Shown: positions 10,688-24,261 of the stretch, piece by piece
Position numbering within the stretch: the stretch's first letter is position 1
Layout: every line of letters begins with the position of its first letter
DNA from: Acanthornis magna
Taxonomy: Eukaryota; Chordata; Aves; Passeriformes; Acanthizidae
Length of the DNA stretch: 64,000 bases
Reading direction: 5' to 3'
Assembly (NCBI GenBank): GCA_036785705.1
Contig: JAWUZG010000004.1
Span: 11,335,501-11,399,500, forward strand
Made by a program: the position numbers and the translations under genes
Notes under the pieces: generated by a model
What the model saw: the letters and a program-made list of their open reading frames with translations, nothing else
Databases searched by the model: none
What the model was told of the DNA's origin: nothing

Positions 10688-13600
10688 TTCTAAAGTACTT
10701 ATTGAGGTGGTTTGACTGGCTCCTTCTCTTCTTGTGACCTGGATATTTTATTTTTTCATAATGCTTAATACAAAGTCAATTCTAGAATTCTATTTTTAAC
10801 GTTTGCAGCTTGCTCTGTCGGAAGCAGTAAAAAACCCTCTATTGGGTAACTTATTTCTAAATATCAAGGTTTTCACAAGCCAAGCTTTTCTGTTGTTTCC
10901 GAAGATGGAAAGAACTACTAAGGCAGAACTTCAAAAAGGATTTTTTGGTACATGGACAAAAATGCTTTCTGGAAAGATAAACATAATCACAAATAAAATT
11001 AAGACAAGGACTAAGATAAGAACAAATTTGAGATGCAACTTTGCTTCACTGAAGATTCTAAAGAAGTTGAGTAAGTTTTTATACATACAGAATGAGAAAT
11101 AAGGGAGAGAAATTTCACCTTCTCTTTCAAAGGGGAGGAAAGAACATTAATACAAAAGGACATAGCTGTTGATACTGCTTTGCTTCAGTTACAAATCTTC
11201 AAAAAGAGCATATGACATATGTAAGTAAGGACAATACACCCATTTGCTTTATTAAAAGCAATCAAGAAATGTATTTATCAAAACAGAATGTGCAAGTTTT
11301 ACAACATGACCAAATCCTTAGTGGTGACTCCAATTTTAGCAATATGCGGCAATTCTGAAAGAAAATATAATATTGAATTTCAAAGCAGTAAAAGGTTGTG
11401 CTCTATTTTTATCCTCTAACCTTTTCTATTGTAATTTTTCTACTTCAAAAAATGTACTGTTGCCTTCATTCTAAGCAGTTTAGCTTAATTAGGAAGTGAT
11501 ATGGTTGAATTGCTTTATAGTTAAGTATGATATTAATCCTACTCAGCCCATCACTTTAAACAACAAACAGAGGAGAAAAAATAGCAAGAACTCTTTGTGA
11601 AAAGGATATTTCCCTGTGTTTATTGGAAGAATATGGATGCGTGAAAAGGAACAAAAAAAGGTGAAATAAAAAAAAGGTTTGATAAGCCTACTTTATAGAC
11701 AAGCAAGGCTAACTTCATATGGCTCTGTACTATGTCACGGAAAGACATAAGAGAGCTGTGAAAAAAATCTGATGTAGACAGGTAATGAGAAAAAATGTAT
11801 AAAGTTAAATAAAATGTTATTAATTTTAAGCAAAGAAAATTAAGTTAGCTTCAAAGATACTACCATGATGGCACGTGGGTAACCAGTACCTGAGCTCCCC
11901 TGCACAGTAACAGAAATCTTTAGATAGATTTCAGCTACATTAAATACAAAAAAGATATTTTTTAAATTTCTTTGCTTTAAATTTCAACAAATGGAAGAGG
12001 CATCCTTTCTTTAATCTGCAAAGGATGTGAAAGTTGTTTTTATTTACCATCATACTGACGGAGAAAACATTTGGTTTACTGGTGAGGTAGGTCAATCGGA
12101 GAACCAGAGAAGGCATGCAAGCAGACATCTTTGGAATTAGCTAACAATGGAATATCCACTACTTTACCCTGATCCCTCTACAGGAAACAGAAGCTCTAAC
12201 TCACACTGCAAAGCTTGTAATCAATCACAACAGCCTCCATAGAAACTCTGTTATTGAAGTATGTCTATTGATATGATAACGCTACAGCTCACTGATGCCT
12301 CTAGTGTATTTTTGACTGAATTTTATTTCCTCCTTTTTATTTGTTTTACTATACTTCCTTCACTAGACTGATAGTTTCACATGGGGTTATTCATGTTAAC
12401 ACTTCCATTCTGACAGAAGAGCCAATTTAATTTCAGGTTATAGGACAAATTGTTCATTTCATTTGTGTGCTATATCTTTATTAGCATAACAATTTTCCTA
12501 ATTAAGGAAAAGCTCAATAAACTTATTTTATACCTGTTCACTGAAAAAATAAACTAGATCTCAGTTCTTTGGGTCTATACACTTTTAATTGTAGTTTAAA
12601 ATTTCCTGTTACCTTGTAATTCTATTAAACAACTTACTGACAGCATTTTAAAGCTTAAATAGGAATTTTCTTGCCTTCTCGTGTCTTCTGTTTTCATGAA
12701 GGAAATATGATTGCCGTATGAAAGGACTAATCTGACAGATAAGTTACAAAAATAAGATGTTTTTCATCTTGCAAATGCAAAAGAGTTATATTTGGTTATC
12801 AGTTTCTCTAAGAACTGGAGTAAAGCTCCTAAGTTTGATGAGTTCTGAGAACTAGGAGATCTACTATTAGATACCTAGTGAGATATCAGGGCCCAGGTCA
12901 AAAATGTTTCACTGGTTCTCTTTTTGAAGATTAATTTGGAAGCAATAAATCAATATTTAGTTAAATACATTTTTAATGAATTTCTAATACATAAATAGAC
13001 AAGCAATCCTATATGTAAAACTAACAGAGATACTGGAGGTCATCTGTCTTCTGTGAGAAGCTCTACTTGACCAGGAAGATCCAAAAACCCATACTGCTCA
13101 CATTTTCATGAGCTATAGCTCCACAGAGTGAAAAATACCTGAAATTTACCTCTGTCATATAGGACCTGTCACTTTGAGAACCAAGTCATTAGAAAACTGA
13201 TTGTATTGAGCAATCCCACTGAATGTAGGACAAGGAAGTCCCACTGATGTCTGAATCAATAATATGCACAAGAAAGCTTTATTTTTACCCAATCTATGGT
13301 TCCATTTGAATAGGTACTTCCAACTGTCAGCATAGCCATTTTAAAAGAAAACTTAAATGCAAACAAAAATATTTCCTTAGCACAAGTGCTTTTGGCTTTA
13401 GGATTTATGAGCTGTAATCACCTTATGAGTTATAGTCCATTAACACCTACACTAAAATCCTCTGAGTGTAGTCTAAGATTTTGTAATAGAAGGTTTATGG
13501 CATATTTTTACCTGTACATGAAACTGGGATTTTGTACAATAATGTAGCAAATACTATCATAACAAGGAAAATAACTAATATCTTCAATCAAAAAGAAGCC

Positions 13601-16600
13601 TTTTGGAGCTTTTTCCCCCCTTTGATATAAGGTAATAGTCTGTATTACACTGCTCCTTCTAATGATTATAGAGTGGACCATAGAGAGAAATCTGTCCATT
13701 CACTGACAGCTGAAGTGGAAACCTTTGAGTCTTATACCAGAAAGGAATACAAATGCTGAATCAAATTAACAGTTCTATGTGCTCAATGTCTGTGTCTAAT
13801 CTTTTATGACAGCTGGTACCTGACAGTGAGTTATTTTACCTAGTCTCTGCTTCACTAGCTGTTCAATAAGCCTTTTCATGGAACTGAGATTTGCTGAGTA
13901 ATACAGTTCTCCTATCTTAGCTTCTTATTCTACTGTAGAATTGAGTTGAAACTATTTCCATTTCTATCAGTGCCATACAGATTTGAAAAGAAATAATTGT
14001 GTAGTGGCTGAAATACTGGTAGAAGGTCACCTAGGGTAAAAATAAGTTTAGGCAGTTAAACCTCCTACAATGCAATTACACACATCACAAGCAAGGGGGA
14101 ATGTGAGGGGGGAAAAAAAAAAGAAAAAGAAAGCAGTTTCATTTCTCTAAGTCACAGTGATGGGAATTGCAAAAGAGTAAGTACTGTAGACGCAAGTACA
14201 AAAACAGACTATCCCGTGGGGTTAGAGAAGAAAGACCTAAATACAAAGCGCCTGAATATGTGATCTGTTTTCCAAAAGGCTCAGCTCCCACTGAGGCTAG
14301 TAAAGGCTGTGAAGTAACTTAACATTTTTTAAGAAATCAGCCTGTTGTTTTCCTGTTAATTTTGAATACCAAAGAATCTTGTCTATTGCATTTATAGCCT
14401 GTATTATAGTCAGACCCAAAAATATGTGAAGAATGTGAAGGTCTTCCCTAGTTTCACACGTCAGTAGTTGTAGCAACAGAAGCAGAATTTACAGCAAGGT
14501 CAAACATATAGCAGTGCTTATTAGCAGATTTTCAAGTGTTTTACAAAGGGACAGAATCCTCTGAATATCTAAATATGGTGGAAACCATAGCTTGGTTGTG
14601 TTCTGTTGAAACGGCTGTTTGCATCTGTAGTGTGGTTTGCTCTTGATTTTTAAAACTTAAGATTCTTCCTTCTGGTTTTGCTTCTCTCTGCTGGCTTTGC
14701 TAGGGGACAACATGCTGGAAAATTTTGTTGAAAAAGATAGAAGAATCTTCACTTAGTCACTCAAGAAAAGAATAAGAAGGGAATATTGTTCATGAATGAA
14801 TGAGTGGGCTCCCTTATGTGACCCCCTGCTTCCAGCTTCCTAGGGGTAAAACTACAGGTATGCATGCAACCATGTACAATATAAAAAAAATTACATCAAA
14901 ATATCAGAATACTCATTAACAGTACATACTAAAAATGTGAACTCAAGAAAAAAAAAAAGTAGTATTAAACTAAGCAAAATGTAAGAGAATATTGGGAAAA
15001 CCAAGTTTAAAATTCGTGATGGTAGCAGCCATGGATGTGTGGCAAGAAATGCAAACAAGTCTAACCTCTTTGCAGCAGAAAGTTATTGATATAAAAGCTA
15101 GATCCCAGAGATCTCTTACTTATTGTAGGAATATATTAAGTGGAGGAAGGCCCCTATAAATTTATGTGATAAATAAATAAAAATGTGCTGAGAAGGAACA
15201 AATGTGGCATGAATGTGTCAAAAACAGCAATGCCACAGGAAGTTTCTGGGCACTGGAACATGATCCTGTATGTTGTTCAGTTCCTAGAATACACTTTTCA
15301 CCCATGCTAACCACTGCTGACTCAAATGTTCAGAACCAGTGCCTTGACGGTTAGGAATTTCCAGGGCCTATTTCTAATGAGCTCTTTGCATGCAAGTACC
15401 CTGATTTTGAAACTAAGAAAGTATCCTACCCTATAATGTTGACATCATTTAAAAACAGCATTACTTTTGAGAAGTGTAATTTCAGGCCTGCCTTCAATCT
15501 TATAGATGCATTCAATCACATTACTAGGTGTGGTTGTGATATTCATTAAGAAACTAAGAGAGTTTCTTAACCACTCAAGATCTGCTTCCCATGCAGGTTA
15601 TACTGAGTATGATGGATAAAAAAATCTTATGCATCTGATCCATGACATACTGGCCCATACCAGAAAAAAAGTTAAATTACCTAACAGGTCCTCACCGGTA
15701 GAGATTTCCATAGCTCAAGTGGGTTTGAAACCTTAGAAGCTGCAAATGGGAGTCACCAGGCAGGAAGACACTGGGAACCATCCATGTGTACCTGACATTC
15801 AGTTTGCAGTAAGTAGTTTCACCTGGAGAAAACTAATTTTCAGAGACACCCTCTGAGGATATTGTGTACATATGTAACTGCCAGTGGCTAACCAGCCTCA
15901 GAGACTTAACAGTGAGACTGTCTTACAATTCAGTTGCTCCAAATGTTACAGGAAATGTGTTTAAAATAATTGTTAGATAAATCTTGACATTTTCAGGGAA
16001 CATTTTCATTGTTACTCTCTGAAGGTAATTCCTTTACTAATTGCTACTTTTACATTACTAAGAAGGTGTAAATGTTATTTCCACAAGTAAGATTTGCAGA
16101 TATGTAGTATTCATAACTTCAAGTTTGAGTTCTCTAAATAACTCTAAGGTTTTATGCATAATTGCAACCTAAAAAAAGAAAAAGGCACTTGGCAGCAACA
16201 GAAATAAGTAAAGAAATTACATAATTTTAAATTTACTGAAGCATGTAAATCAAAATCAAAGCATATGTTTGTGGTAGGTTTAAAAATAGACAGTTAGCCT
16301 TGCTATGAACTCTATGAACTACCTCACTCTGAAACCCCTGGCAGTCTATTATCTTTGATGAGATTTGATTAACGTTTACCTGCATTGCTATTCTGTATCT
16401 GGCGGAGCTGATTTGCTATAATCCAAGTAAGAAAAGCACTCAGACTCTGTGAAGTACTTTTAAAAATGCTATATAGCAGTGCTAACACCATAAAGAAAGA
16501 GAGGATAGTGTAGATAATCTTATGACCCATAAGATGCTGGGAGCCCTGAGCTGTGCTGCATTAAATGGGCCTAGGATCAGGGCACAGCACGCCAAGCAGA

Positions 16601-16716
16601 TCCTGTCCATGTAAAACTTTGCCCTTTTGGGTAATTTAAGTTATTATACAATCTTCTTAAAAGAAAACCACTCTGTACATTATTTATTCTATCAAACCAG
16701 AAAGATATTCATATGT
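10688..16716. other. AT-rich non-coding DNA, no gene seen
   Basis: The open frames at 10803-11102 (99 codons, Lys-rich), 11940-12128 and 13508-13699 show no recognised domain and sit in AT-rich sequence, so they are not called as genes. Poly-A runs occur near 14113 and 14949. Two somewhat GC-richer patches (15620-15860 and 16525-16610) carry no signature I can assign. Confidence 0.5.
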
Positions 16717-17375
16717 AGGAGAAGATCAGGCTCAAGACCTTCTTAGGAACCTGAAGGTGCACAAGTGAATCAGACCTGATGAGATTCATGGATGGATCCT
16801 GATGGATCTGGTGGATGATGTGGCTAAAGCGCTATCCATCATATTTGAGAAATCATGGTAGTCCAGAGAAGTTCTCACTGACTGGTGAAGGGGAAATAAA
16901 ACCCTCATTTTGACAAAGTGAAAAAGGAGGACAAGGGGAACTCCAGGACTCTCATTTCCATGCCTGACTAGATCATGTAGCAAATCCTCCTAAAAACTGC
17001 GCTAACAACAACATGGTTTCACTAAGGGCAAACTCTGCCTGACAAATGACAAATTTTGTGGCCTTCTAGAGTGGGATCACAGCAATGGAGGATAAGGGAA
17101 GAGCAGTTGAGGCTGCCTACCTAAGTTTGTGCAAAAAACTTGACACTGTCCCACAAGACATCTTTGTCTCTAAAAGGTGAAGACATGGGTTTGATAGACA
17201 GATCAGTCCCTAAGTGGGTAAAGAATTGGTTGCACTCAAGGAGTTGTCAACAAGTGGTGTTCAATGGAATCTGAAATTGGGATTGGTGATGTTGAACATC
17301 TTTGTCAGCAACATGGACAATGGCATTGAGTGCTCCCTCGGTGGAAATCTACAAATATCAGTGGAACTGGATACA
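16717..17375 (+). mobile_element. Degraded CR1 LINE fragment, internal reverse transcriptase region
   Basis: The nucleotide sequence follows the CR1 ORF2 reverse-transcriptase region on the plus strand. It shows a degraded 'gacctgatgagattcatgga' segment, 'aaaaaggaggacaaggggaa', 'aacatggtttcactaagggc' and 'cttgacactgtccc'. Near the end it translates to NIFVSNMDNGIECSL, a relic of the CR1 motif NIFINDLDEGIECTL that precedes the catalytic FADD box. The match fades just before FADD, so both ends are missing. Frameshifts and stops are frequent; the open frame at 17214-17405 is only the last intact piece. High divergence points to an old insertion. Confidence 0.85.
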
Positions 17376-20300
17376 TTTCTTGACTTTAAAAAAATAAAAA
17401 ATTGAAAATTGTTAGTCTAACTGAAACTGATATTCAAGAGATTGGAGATTTCTGTGCTAGTCTGCTTTTCAAAGATAAATGAAGCTCATCTGGACATTCA
17501 TTTGAAATATACTGGGCATTTCAGATTACAATGTCAAGTCATGCTTCTACCAGCACTTTGTACAGGACATTACTTCTTTTCTGTCTTCTCTGTTTCTTCT
17601 TTCAAGCTGAGTTTTTGAACCACTACATTCAATTATGAGTCTCAGTGTGACAAATGTGTGTCTGTTTCTGATTAGTAGAACATTACTGATAAAATGAGGT
17701 TAAAATCAGAATAATAATCTCTGAGGCTGTAAATATTTCATATTGTATGCCATGCATTCTTCATTCTGGCTTGACTTTTGTCTTGATGTTAAATTGTGTC
17801 AAACTCCTCCACAATTTTGAATAAAACAGTTTTGTCATTAATTTTTTCTCTGAAGAAAATAACAGTATATTTTAATGTTTAAAGGTTTAAATTATCCATT
17901 AAGCAAAAGCAACCCACAAGCTCTAAGAGCTTTACCTTGCTAACTCCATGATGACATAGTTACTGAGTGAATGAATTCTCAATATAATCTTATCACACCT
18001 ACAGTTTAATAAATTACTGAATGACTAACTATTCATCATTGAATTCCTTAACCACTTCCAGGCAAATTTAACTTATACATGATTTTTAATTGTGCTTTTA
18101 TAATCTTTCGTCTACAATTAAATATTATTTTACTTTATTTGATTTTATTCTATTATTTACATAATTATTGTTATGTGAATATGCGTTTGATATATAGGAG
18201 ACTATTGGTTCTTGAAATAAATCTATTTTTTGCATATATCACTTAAAGTGCCATTGTGAGTATCCATTTCACATGTAAACCCAAGACTTTCACACATACG
18301 ATCTCTAAATTTGGGGTTCTCTCATTGGGCACTTGAAATTAGTAAGGTGCTTTGTTATATTGTGTATCTATTGAAAGCTGAGTCATAGCTGACAAAGTTT
18401 CATCTGCATTTGATGTGACCTACCTTGGATATATTGATCAGAGAAAGTTTTCTAAATATGGTCACTGATACAGTTTAACCATTAATTTGTTCCAATGCTA
18501 ACTTGCATTGGTTCAAAGTCAATGATCAGAAATAACAGAAGATAACAGAAATATTTTATAGGAATAGAATCTGCTGTAAAAGAAAAAAGTATTTCAATGT
18601 ATGAATAGCAAATGGCAATGGTCCAGTCTGAAGGCAGAAACAATTTGGTTTCTTTGGTCCTTAGAATAATTTTTTTAAAAAACATAGGAGCATTAACAGG
18701 TGAGAGAGAAGAGGTGGTGATCTTTGATTTGCACTGTTTGTTTCTGAGAATTTTCAGTTACCTGGACTCAGAACTGCTGATTTCAAAGTAAACACCCAAA
18801 GTAACTGAGACATAATTAACTCAGTAGAATAAACATTTTAGATAAGGTAATCCACCTTCAGAAGAGTCTGAAATTTCCATACCAGGTATTTTCTAGATTT
18901 CTTATAAGATGTTTAAAAAAAATTCCCACAAGTTAATGGTCAGAGACTAAACCAGAACAGCTTTTAAATTCAAAGTTTTCTGCTAAAATAGAAGCAAACA
19001 AACCCCATATATAAATGTATTTTTTGACAAAATTAATACTAACCCTTATCTTCATCTACAAATCCATCTCAGTCTTACCTGCAGTGAAACTATGGCTGCA
19101 ACTCAATTGATAATCTGATTAAAAATCCAATACTAGAGCAGTGTCATTATTTTGGTCAATTTACTTTTAAAGAATATGATTCTATATCTTTACTGCCTTA
19201 ATAATTTTAATCTGAATATATTAGAATGGACTTTCTATTCTTCAACTCCATTTTCTGTTTTATGGCTTTTTAATCTTGAACACTGAAACATAAGTATCTA
19301 TAAAATACCAATAACTTTATACTAAGAGCTTCAATTGCAGCATATTAAATTATAAAAAAGAGCTTTTAATAAGAAGAGCTAAAACTGTAGGAATGTGCAA
19401 AACCATGAAAATATTTTAATTTTAAAAATTTAATCATTGAAGCATTTAGAAAATCTGAAAGATTAATTCAAATAATTTTAATTTATTGGGGGGAGTTGTG
19501 GTAAGCATGCCAACCACTATTAATATCTACATTATCATATCCTTCCTTATCTCTATGACATATATCCTTCTGGGAATAATGAAACTAAAATAATTGTAAC
19601 ATTAGGAAATTTATATTTATAGGTTTTTTTTTTTTAAACAGAACTGTTATATTTCTATAGTTGATATTAAAATTTTGATGTTAAAGTAATTTGTGGAACC
19701 ATGCTAGTATCTAGCTTACACTTCGATTTTCTTACTTTGAATCAATGAGACTGTGTTATCTGCAGTGGATGATGCAAAACTTACCTTTACTTCAAATTTA
19801 AGTGTATATTTAATTTTAAGCATGGTTGCATTAAGTTTTATTTGCATGTTTTCAAGAACACTGTCTAAATATTTTCTTGAACTTCTGTGAACACTTGAAA
19901 CTGAATTCAGATTATCTATTGGATACATATATTCAGATTATATATCAGATAATAGCAATACCTGCTTCAGTGTATTCAAACAGACAGATTCACTTGAGTG
20001 TGCTATTCTGACTGTCTATATAAGAAGTTTCAGGACCATGAGAATTACTTTTGTTCTACTGATGAATTTTGCATCTTGTCTGTGGAAATAATGAGAACCA
20101 GTAAGAAGCTCATTGAGTGTTTGATTATAGCCAAATATGAGCAAACACATGCAGGAAGAGAAAATATTATGGTACTGTCCAAGACAGAAACTTTAATGAT
20201 AAAAATAAATATTTGATAGAATATTCAGTTGTTGCCTTCCCAATCTTAGAAATATCAGTATTATTATATCAGTATAATACATCAGTAATATAGATATTTC

Positions 20301-20649
20301 CAAAAGCTTTAGAGTCTTTGAATGAAATTACATAAATGGTAAGAAGGATTATGTTACAAGGTAGCCCACATTTACACAATCAGATCATTTATTGAGTAAA
20401 CAATAATTAGCACAAAAATCATTAGAAAGGTTTTATGATATTAATTCCATTCTCCTTAATCTAAGGACATTAATAGATAATGGAAAGAAGCTCTATGCAT
20501 ATGTGGATTTAAGGAAAATTAGATATCAATAGCCTTAAGTCAGAACTCATTTGAACTGCCAGGAACTTTGTAAACTTTAACAGAGTCAAAATCAAAGTAC
20601 TGTCTCAGGGAAGGAAGTCTTCCTTGCAGTAAAATAGGCAGAAGGTTGC
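17376..20649. other. AT-rich non-coding DNA, no gene seen
   Basis: Very AT-rich with many poly-A and poly-T runs. The short frames at 18482-18685, 19716-19928 and 19998-20216 have no recognised similarity. Confidence 0.55.
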
Positions 20650-21300
20650 TTGGGTAGGGAACAGCCCTGAAGAAAAGACCTTATGAGAGTGTGGCTGAAT
20701 GTGAGCCAGCAGTGTGTTCTGGCAGAGCACAAAATCAAGACTCCCAGGCGTTATGAACAGAAACACAGCCAGCAGATCAAGGCAAGTGACCATCCACCTT
20801 TCTGCTCAGCACTTGTCAGGTCCATTTTAAGTGCTGTACCTTGTTTTGGGCTGCCCGGTACAAGATGGGCATCTACAAACAGGGGCGGGTTCAGCAGAAT
20901 CCACCAGGATGACCAGAGCTGGAGCACTTGCTCTGTGAGCAGACCATGGGCCCATTCAGCCTGCAGAAAAAATACCTGCAAGGGGACCCTGCAGCATCCA
21001 TGCATTGTTTGTGAGGATGTTCTCACGAAAAGAGTCAGGCTTCCCACAGCAGAGCTCAGAGAGAGGATGAGTGGTGACAGGCACAGAGAAGAGAGCTAAA
21101 TATAAAAAGAATCTTTTAGCTATGGGGACCATCAAGTACTAGAGGCCAAAGCTTTGTATTATCCCTCCTTGGAAGTTTTCAAGACCTAACTGGATACAGC
21201 CCGGATAAACCTGACCTGATCTCATAACTCATTTTGCTTTGGAGCAGAAAGTTGCACTAAAGATATCCCTTCCAAACTTGAATTATACTATTCCAAGATA
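20650..21300 (+). mobile_element. Highly degraded CR1 LINE, distal ORF2 plus 3' region
   Basis: Plus-strand order matches a CR1 3' half. 'acagccctgaagaaaagacc' and 'aatgtgagccagcagtgtgt' come from the segment before the LVRPHL motif. 'ttaagtgctgtaccttgttttgggc' is a decayed (Y/K)CVQFWAP region. 'tccctccttggaagttttcaa' and 'cccttccaaacttgaattatac' are CR1 3' untranslated and tail sequence. The open frame at 20683-21099 (138 codons) is a chance frame in this relic and keeps only LVR from the original protein. The terminal octamers have decayed beyond recognition, ending about 21300. Confidence 0.8.
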
Positions 21301-24225
21301 GCCTAAGAACTAACCTAATTTATGTTGACTAAAAAACAATGTCATATAAAGAAAAATATTAATTTGTTTCATTTCTTTTTCAAAAACTAGAGAAACATAT
21401 CATTCTTGCACAAAACAATTTTTAATAGCTATGTGCAATGTGAAGAGGTTAGTGAATCTGTTTACTTTGAACAGACATTGAAAAATCAGATATTTGTTAA
21501 AAAATACAGATATCTTCCCCTTTTTTATCTTGGCAGTAAGAGAGCTCCCTACTGTTTCTTTCGCAACGTTTGACAGTAGAGTATGGTTTAGACTTTCTGT
21601 TTCATCTAAAAACTATCCCCAAACATTAAATTTCAAATATAACTTTATAGAAGTCCAGTTTCTGCTTTCACAAGTGACATGAATATTTTCATAAAGAAAA
21701 GTTTTTGACTAGTACAGTGTTGTCAAAAAGTGAACAGTATGTATTACTGTGAATATTAATGAAAATGAAATTCAAATGTCATATAAGAATGAAATATAAA
21801 CCTTTGCTTCAGGAGTATTCCATTTGATGCTTTTATTCAACACTGAAAGACGTGACAGAAGTTCTTCTTCTAGGAGGCAGGGAAGTAACTTAAATTGTGA
21901 ATGTTAACAGGTGGAAATTAATTATGTATATGTGTGGGTGAGTGAATGTCCAGAACTGAAACTCTGAATTCTAAAGCAGAAACCTCATACTTGCTAGTTA
22001 AATTGGGTAGAGGCTGACTGTGATATTCACACACTTGGATTAAACAATAATGGTATGTCTTGAACCACCAATTAGGGAGGTGATTACATGTAACACCGTA
22101 CATTGACTATTTGAATAGAAAAACCTGGTTTTTAAGGCCAAAATAAGAAGTAAGCTCAGAGGAAAGACCCCAGAAATCTGAGATCTGTATGGACATGAAA
22201 CTCAAGGAGTTCCCAGGGATTTTGGCAGTGTGACCAGTGGCACTGTACGCATCTGTACTGAGCAGCCTTCCTGCAGGGAAGGGAAGCTGAGACTGAATAA
22301 ACAGAATGTTGTGGTCTAGTGAATCATTGTGCAATGCAAATAGCTGGAGAAAGTTCTAATCTTGTTGGTTCTCAAATACACCTCATTATCTAAATCTACT
22401 ATGGGCTGTCAACTATTTTGTCTTGCCTGGGACATCCTCATCAAGCTTTTTGATTTGGAAGTAATTGAGATAAATAGTTATCAAACTAAAGTTATGGAAA
22501 TATTCTTAAAAACTGCTCATGATTTTGAGTGAGAGTTATAAAGTGTATGAATTCATTATGTTTAAATACAATAGTCTAAAACCCAAGAATTTTGATTTCT
22601 CTTTGTTCTTGGTTGTTAACTAGAAAAGGTAGAATTTCTAGCACATCAGAAATTCAGGGGAAAAAATTTCTCACTTTGTCATTCAGTTTTTTCAGTAAAT
22701 TCACCAGCTTGTTCTATATAGAAAGTTTCACTATTTGATCTGCTTAGTCTACTTCTCCATTTTGCCAAATGTTTCTACAGATTTTTATATTGAAAAATGG
22801 CAGTATCTGAAAAGATGAAAAAAATGTGATTGAAAGGAAGAATTCAAGACAGTTGTAATACAAGAAATACTTCATTTAACTTCAAAATAAAATTTACTCC
22901 ATATTAGAATCGATCATTATTTTCTCCAAAGGGATGACTAAAAAGAACTTATTTATGTCTGCACATAACTCCTAACAGAAGAAAATTGTTCTTGTTAAAT
23001 GACATTCAAACACTTCTTTTTCTAATATTTATTTCATCTTAAAATAACAATATCTTAAAAGGTTGACAGGGACTGTAGATATACTTTATAAGGTGTCTGC
23101 AAGAATGATTCATGTTCCAAATAGTGATATTAGGCTGCAATTCTTCTCTTCGCATTAATGCCATTATTAAGTTTATTAAATATTATAGAATCATCTTAAT
23201 TGATGTAGAACTCAACCCGAAGCTGAAACCTAATCAACACATTTTGCTATCATATTCTATTTAGTTTTAATATTGATTTAAGTACAATAAAAAAGTTCCA
23301 TGAACACATAAACTAGATTATGGTCTCAGTAGAATATAAACATGATGATACTTGATTTTTTATATCCTAACACACTTAGGAATAAAATAGGCATCAACAT
23401 GTTGAGCCCTGCTGAAATGGCCACATCTGTAAGATAGCATTATAAAAAAGATATAACAACCCCATAGTCTGAAGCCTTTAGACATTTGGAGGGCATCTGC
23501 TGTTCAGTGTTTTGCTGTTGTTTTCTTTTTTTCATTTTTTCCTTTGTTTTCTGAACTATTTTCTGAACTCTTTTTTTGTACTGCGCACGTAAGTGTAAAC
23601 TGAATGGCACTTTGCATGTTTATGTGGGATTTTTGGACCTCTCCCTAAATCACTTTGCTCTTTAGAAAATAAAGAATACAATATGTAAATTTATTCCTGT
23701 GGAACAGGTCTTTGGATTGTACTGCTAGGCTTATAAACCAGCAGTTATGTGCTGTGTTTCTCAGCTCCTGGACTTCCTTTGCAGTACATGGTGAAAAATA
23801 TTCAATCATTGTCTTCTTTATCCAATAAAAGTTCAAGCTCTCATTTTCCCTAATGGAGGAAGAACAGGAAGACAATATTTTCCCTTTCTATAAAATCTGT
23901 TCACCGTACAAAAATTAGAAAAAAAATCAATACTTTATTAGACCTAAGATAATGTGATTTAGTAGCTGAAGTGATTCAAGCATGCACTGGGAAGAAGAGA
24001 TATTAGGTTTTGATGACTGTATTCAGACTTTTGATATTAAATAGTCATTGAATAAGATAAATATGCAATTTTTGATGTCAAAGAAGAGAATCTGGCGTTC
24101 TCATTAAAAAGAAAAACTATTAACTTCTAATCATATTCAATTTTTCTTGCTCTGTGGATTGGAAAATCTAGAATTATCTTCAGTAAGCCTATAATCTGAT
24201 GGATAGGGCATAACTTTACTTTATC
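21301..24225. other. AT-rich non-coding DNA, no gene seen
   Basis: No repeat family, RNA gene or credible exon recognised. The frames at 21918-22103, 22107-22334 and 23645-23875 are short and uncharacterised. Confidence 0.55.
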
Positions 24226-24261
24226 GGAGGTGGGAGGGAAGGGAAGGGAAGGGAAAGGAAG
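24226..24261 (+). repeat. Short (GGGAA)n purine repeat
   Basis: Four to five GGGAA units with flanking GGAGG and GGAAAGGAAG variants, all purine on the plus strand. Confidence 0.85.

Noticed and set aside
20683..21099. 138-codon plus frame with Cys-rich C-terminal part
   Set aside because: It lies within a decayed CR1 LINE and is largely out of the original frame.
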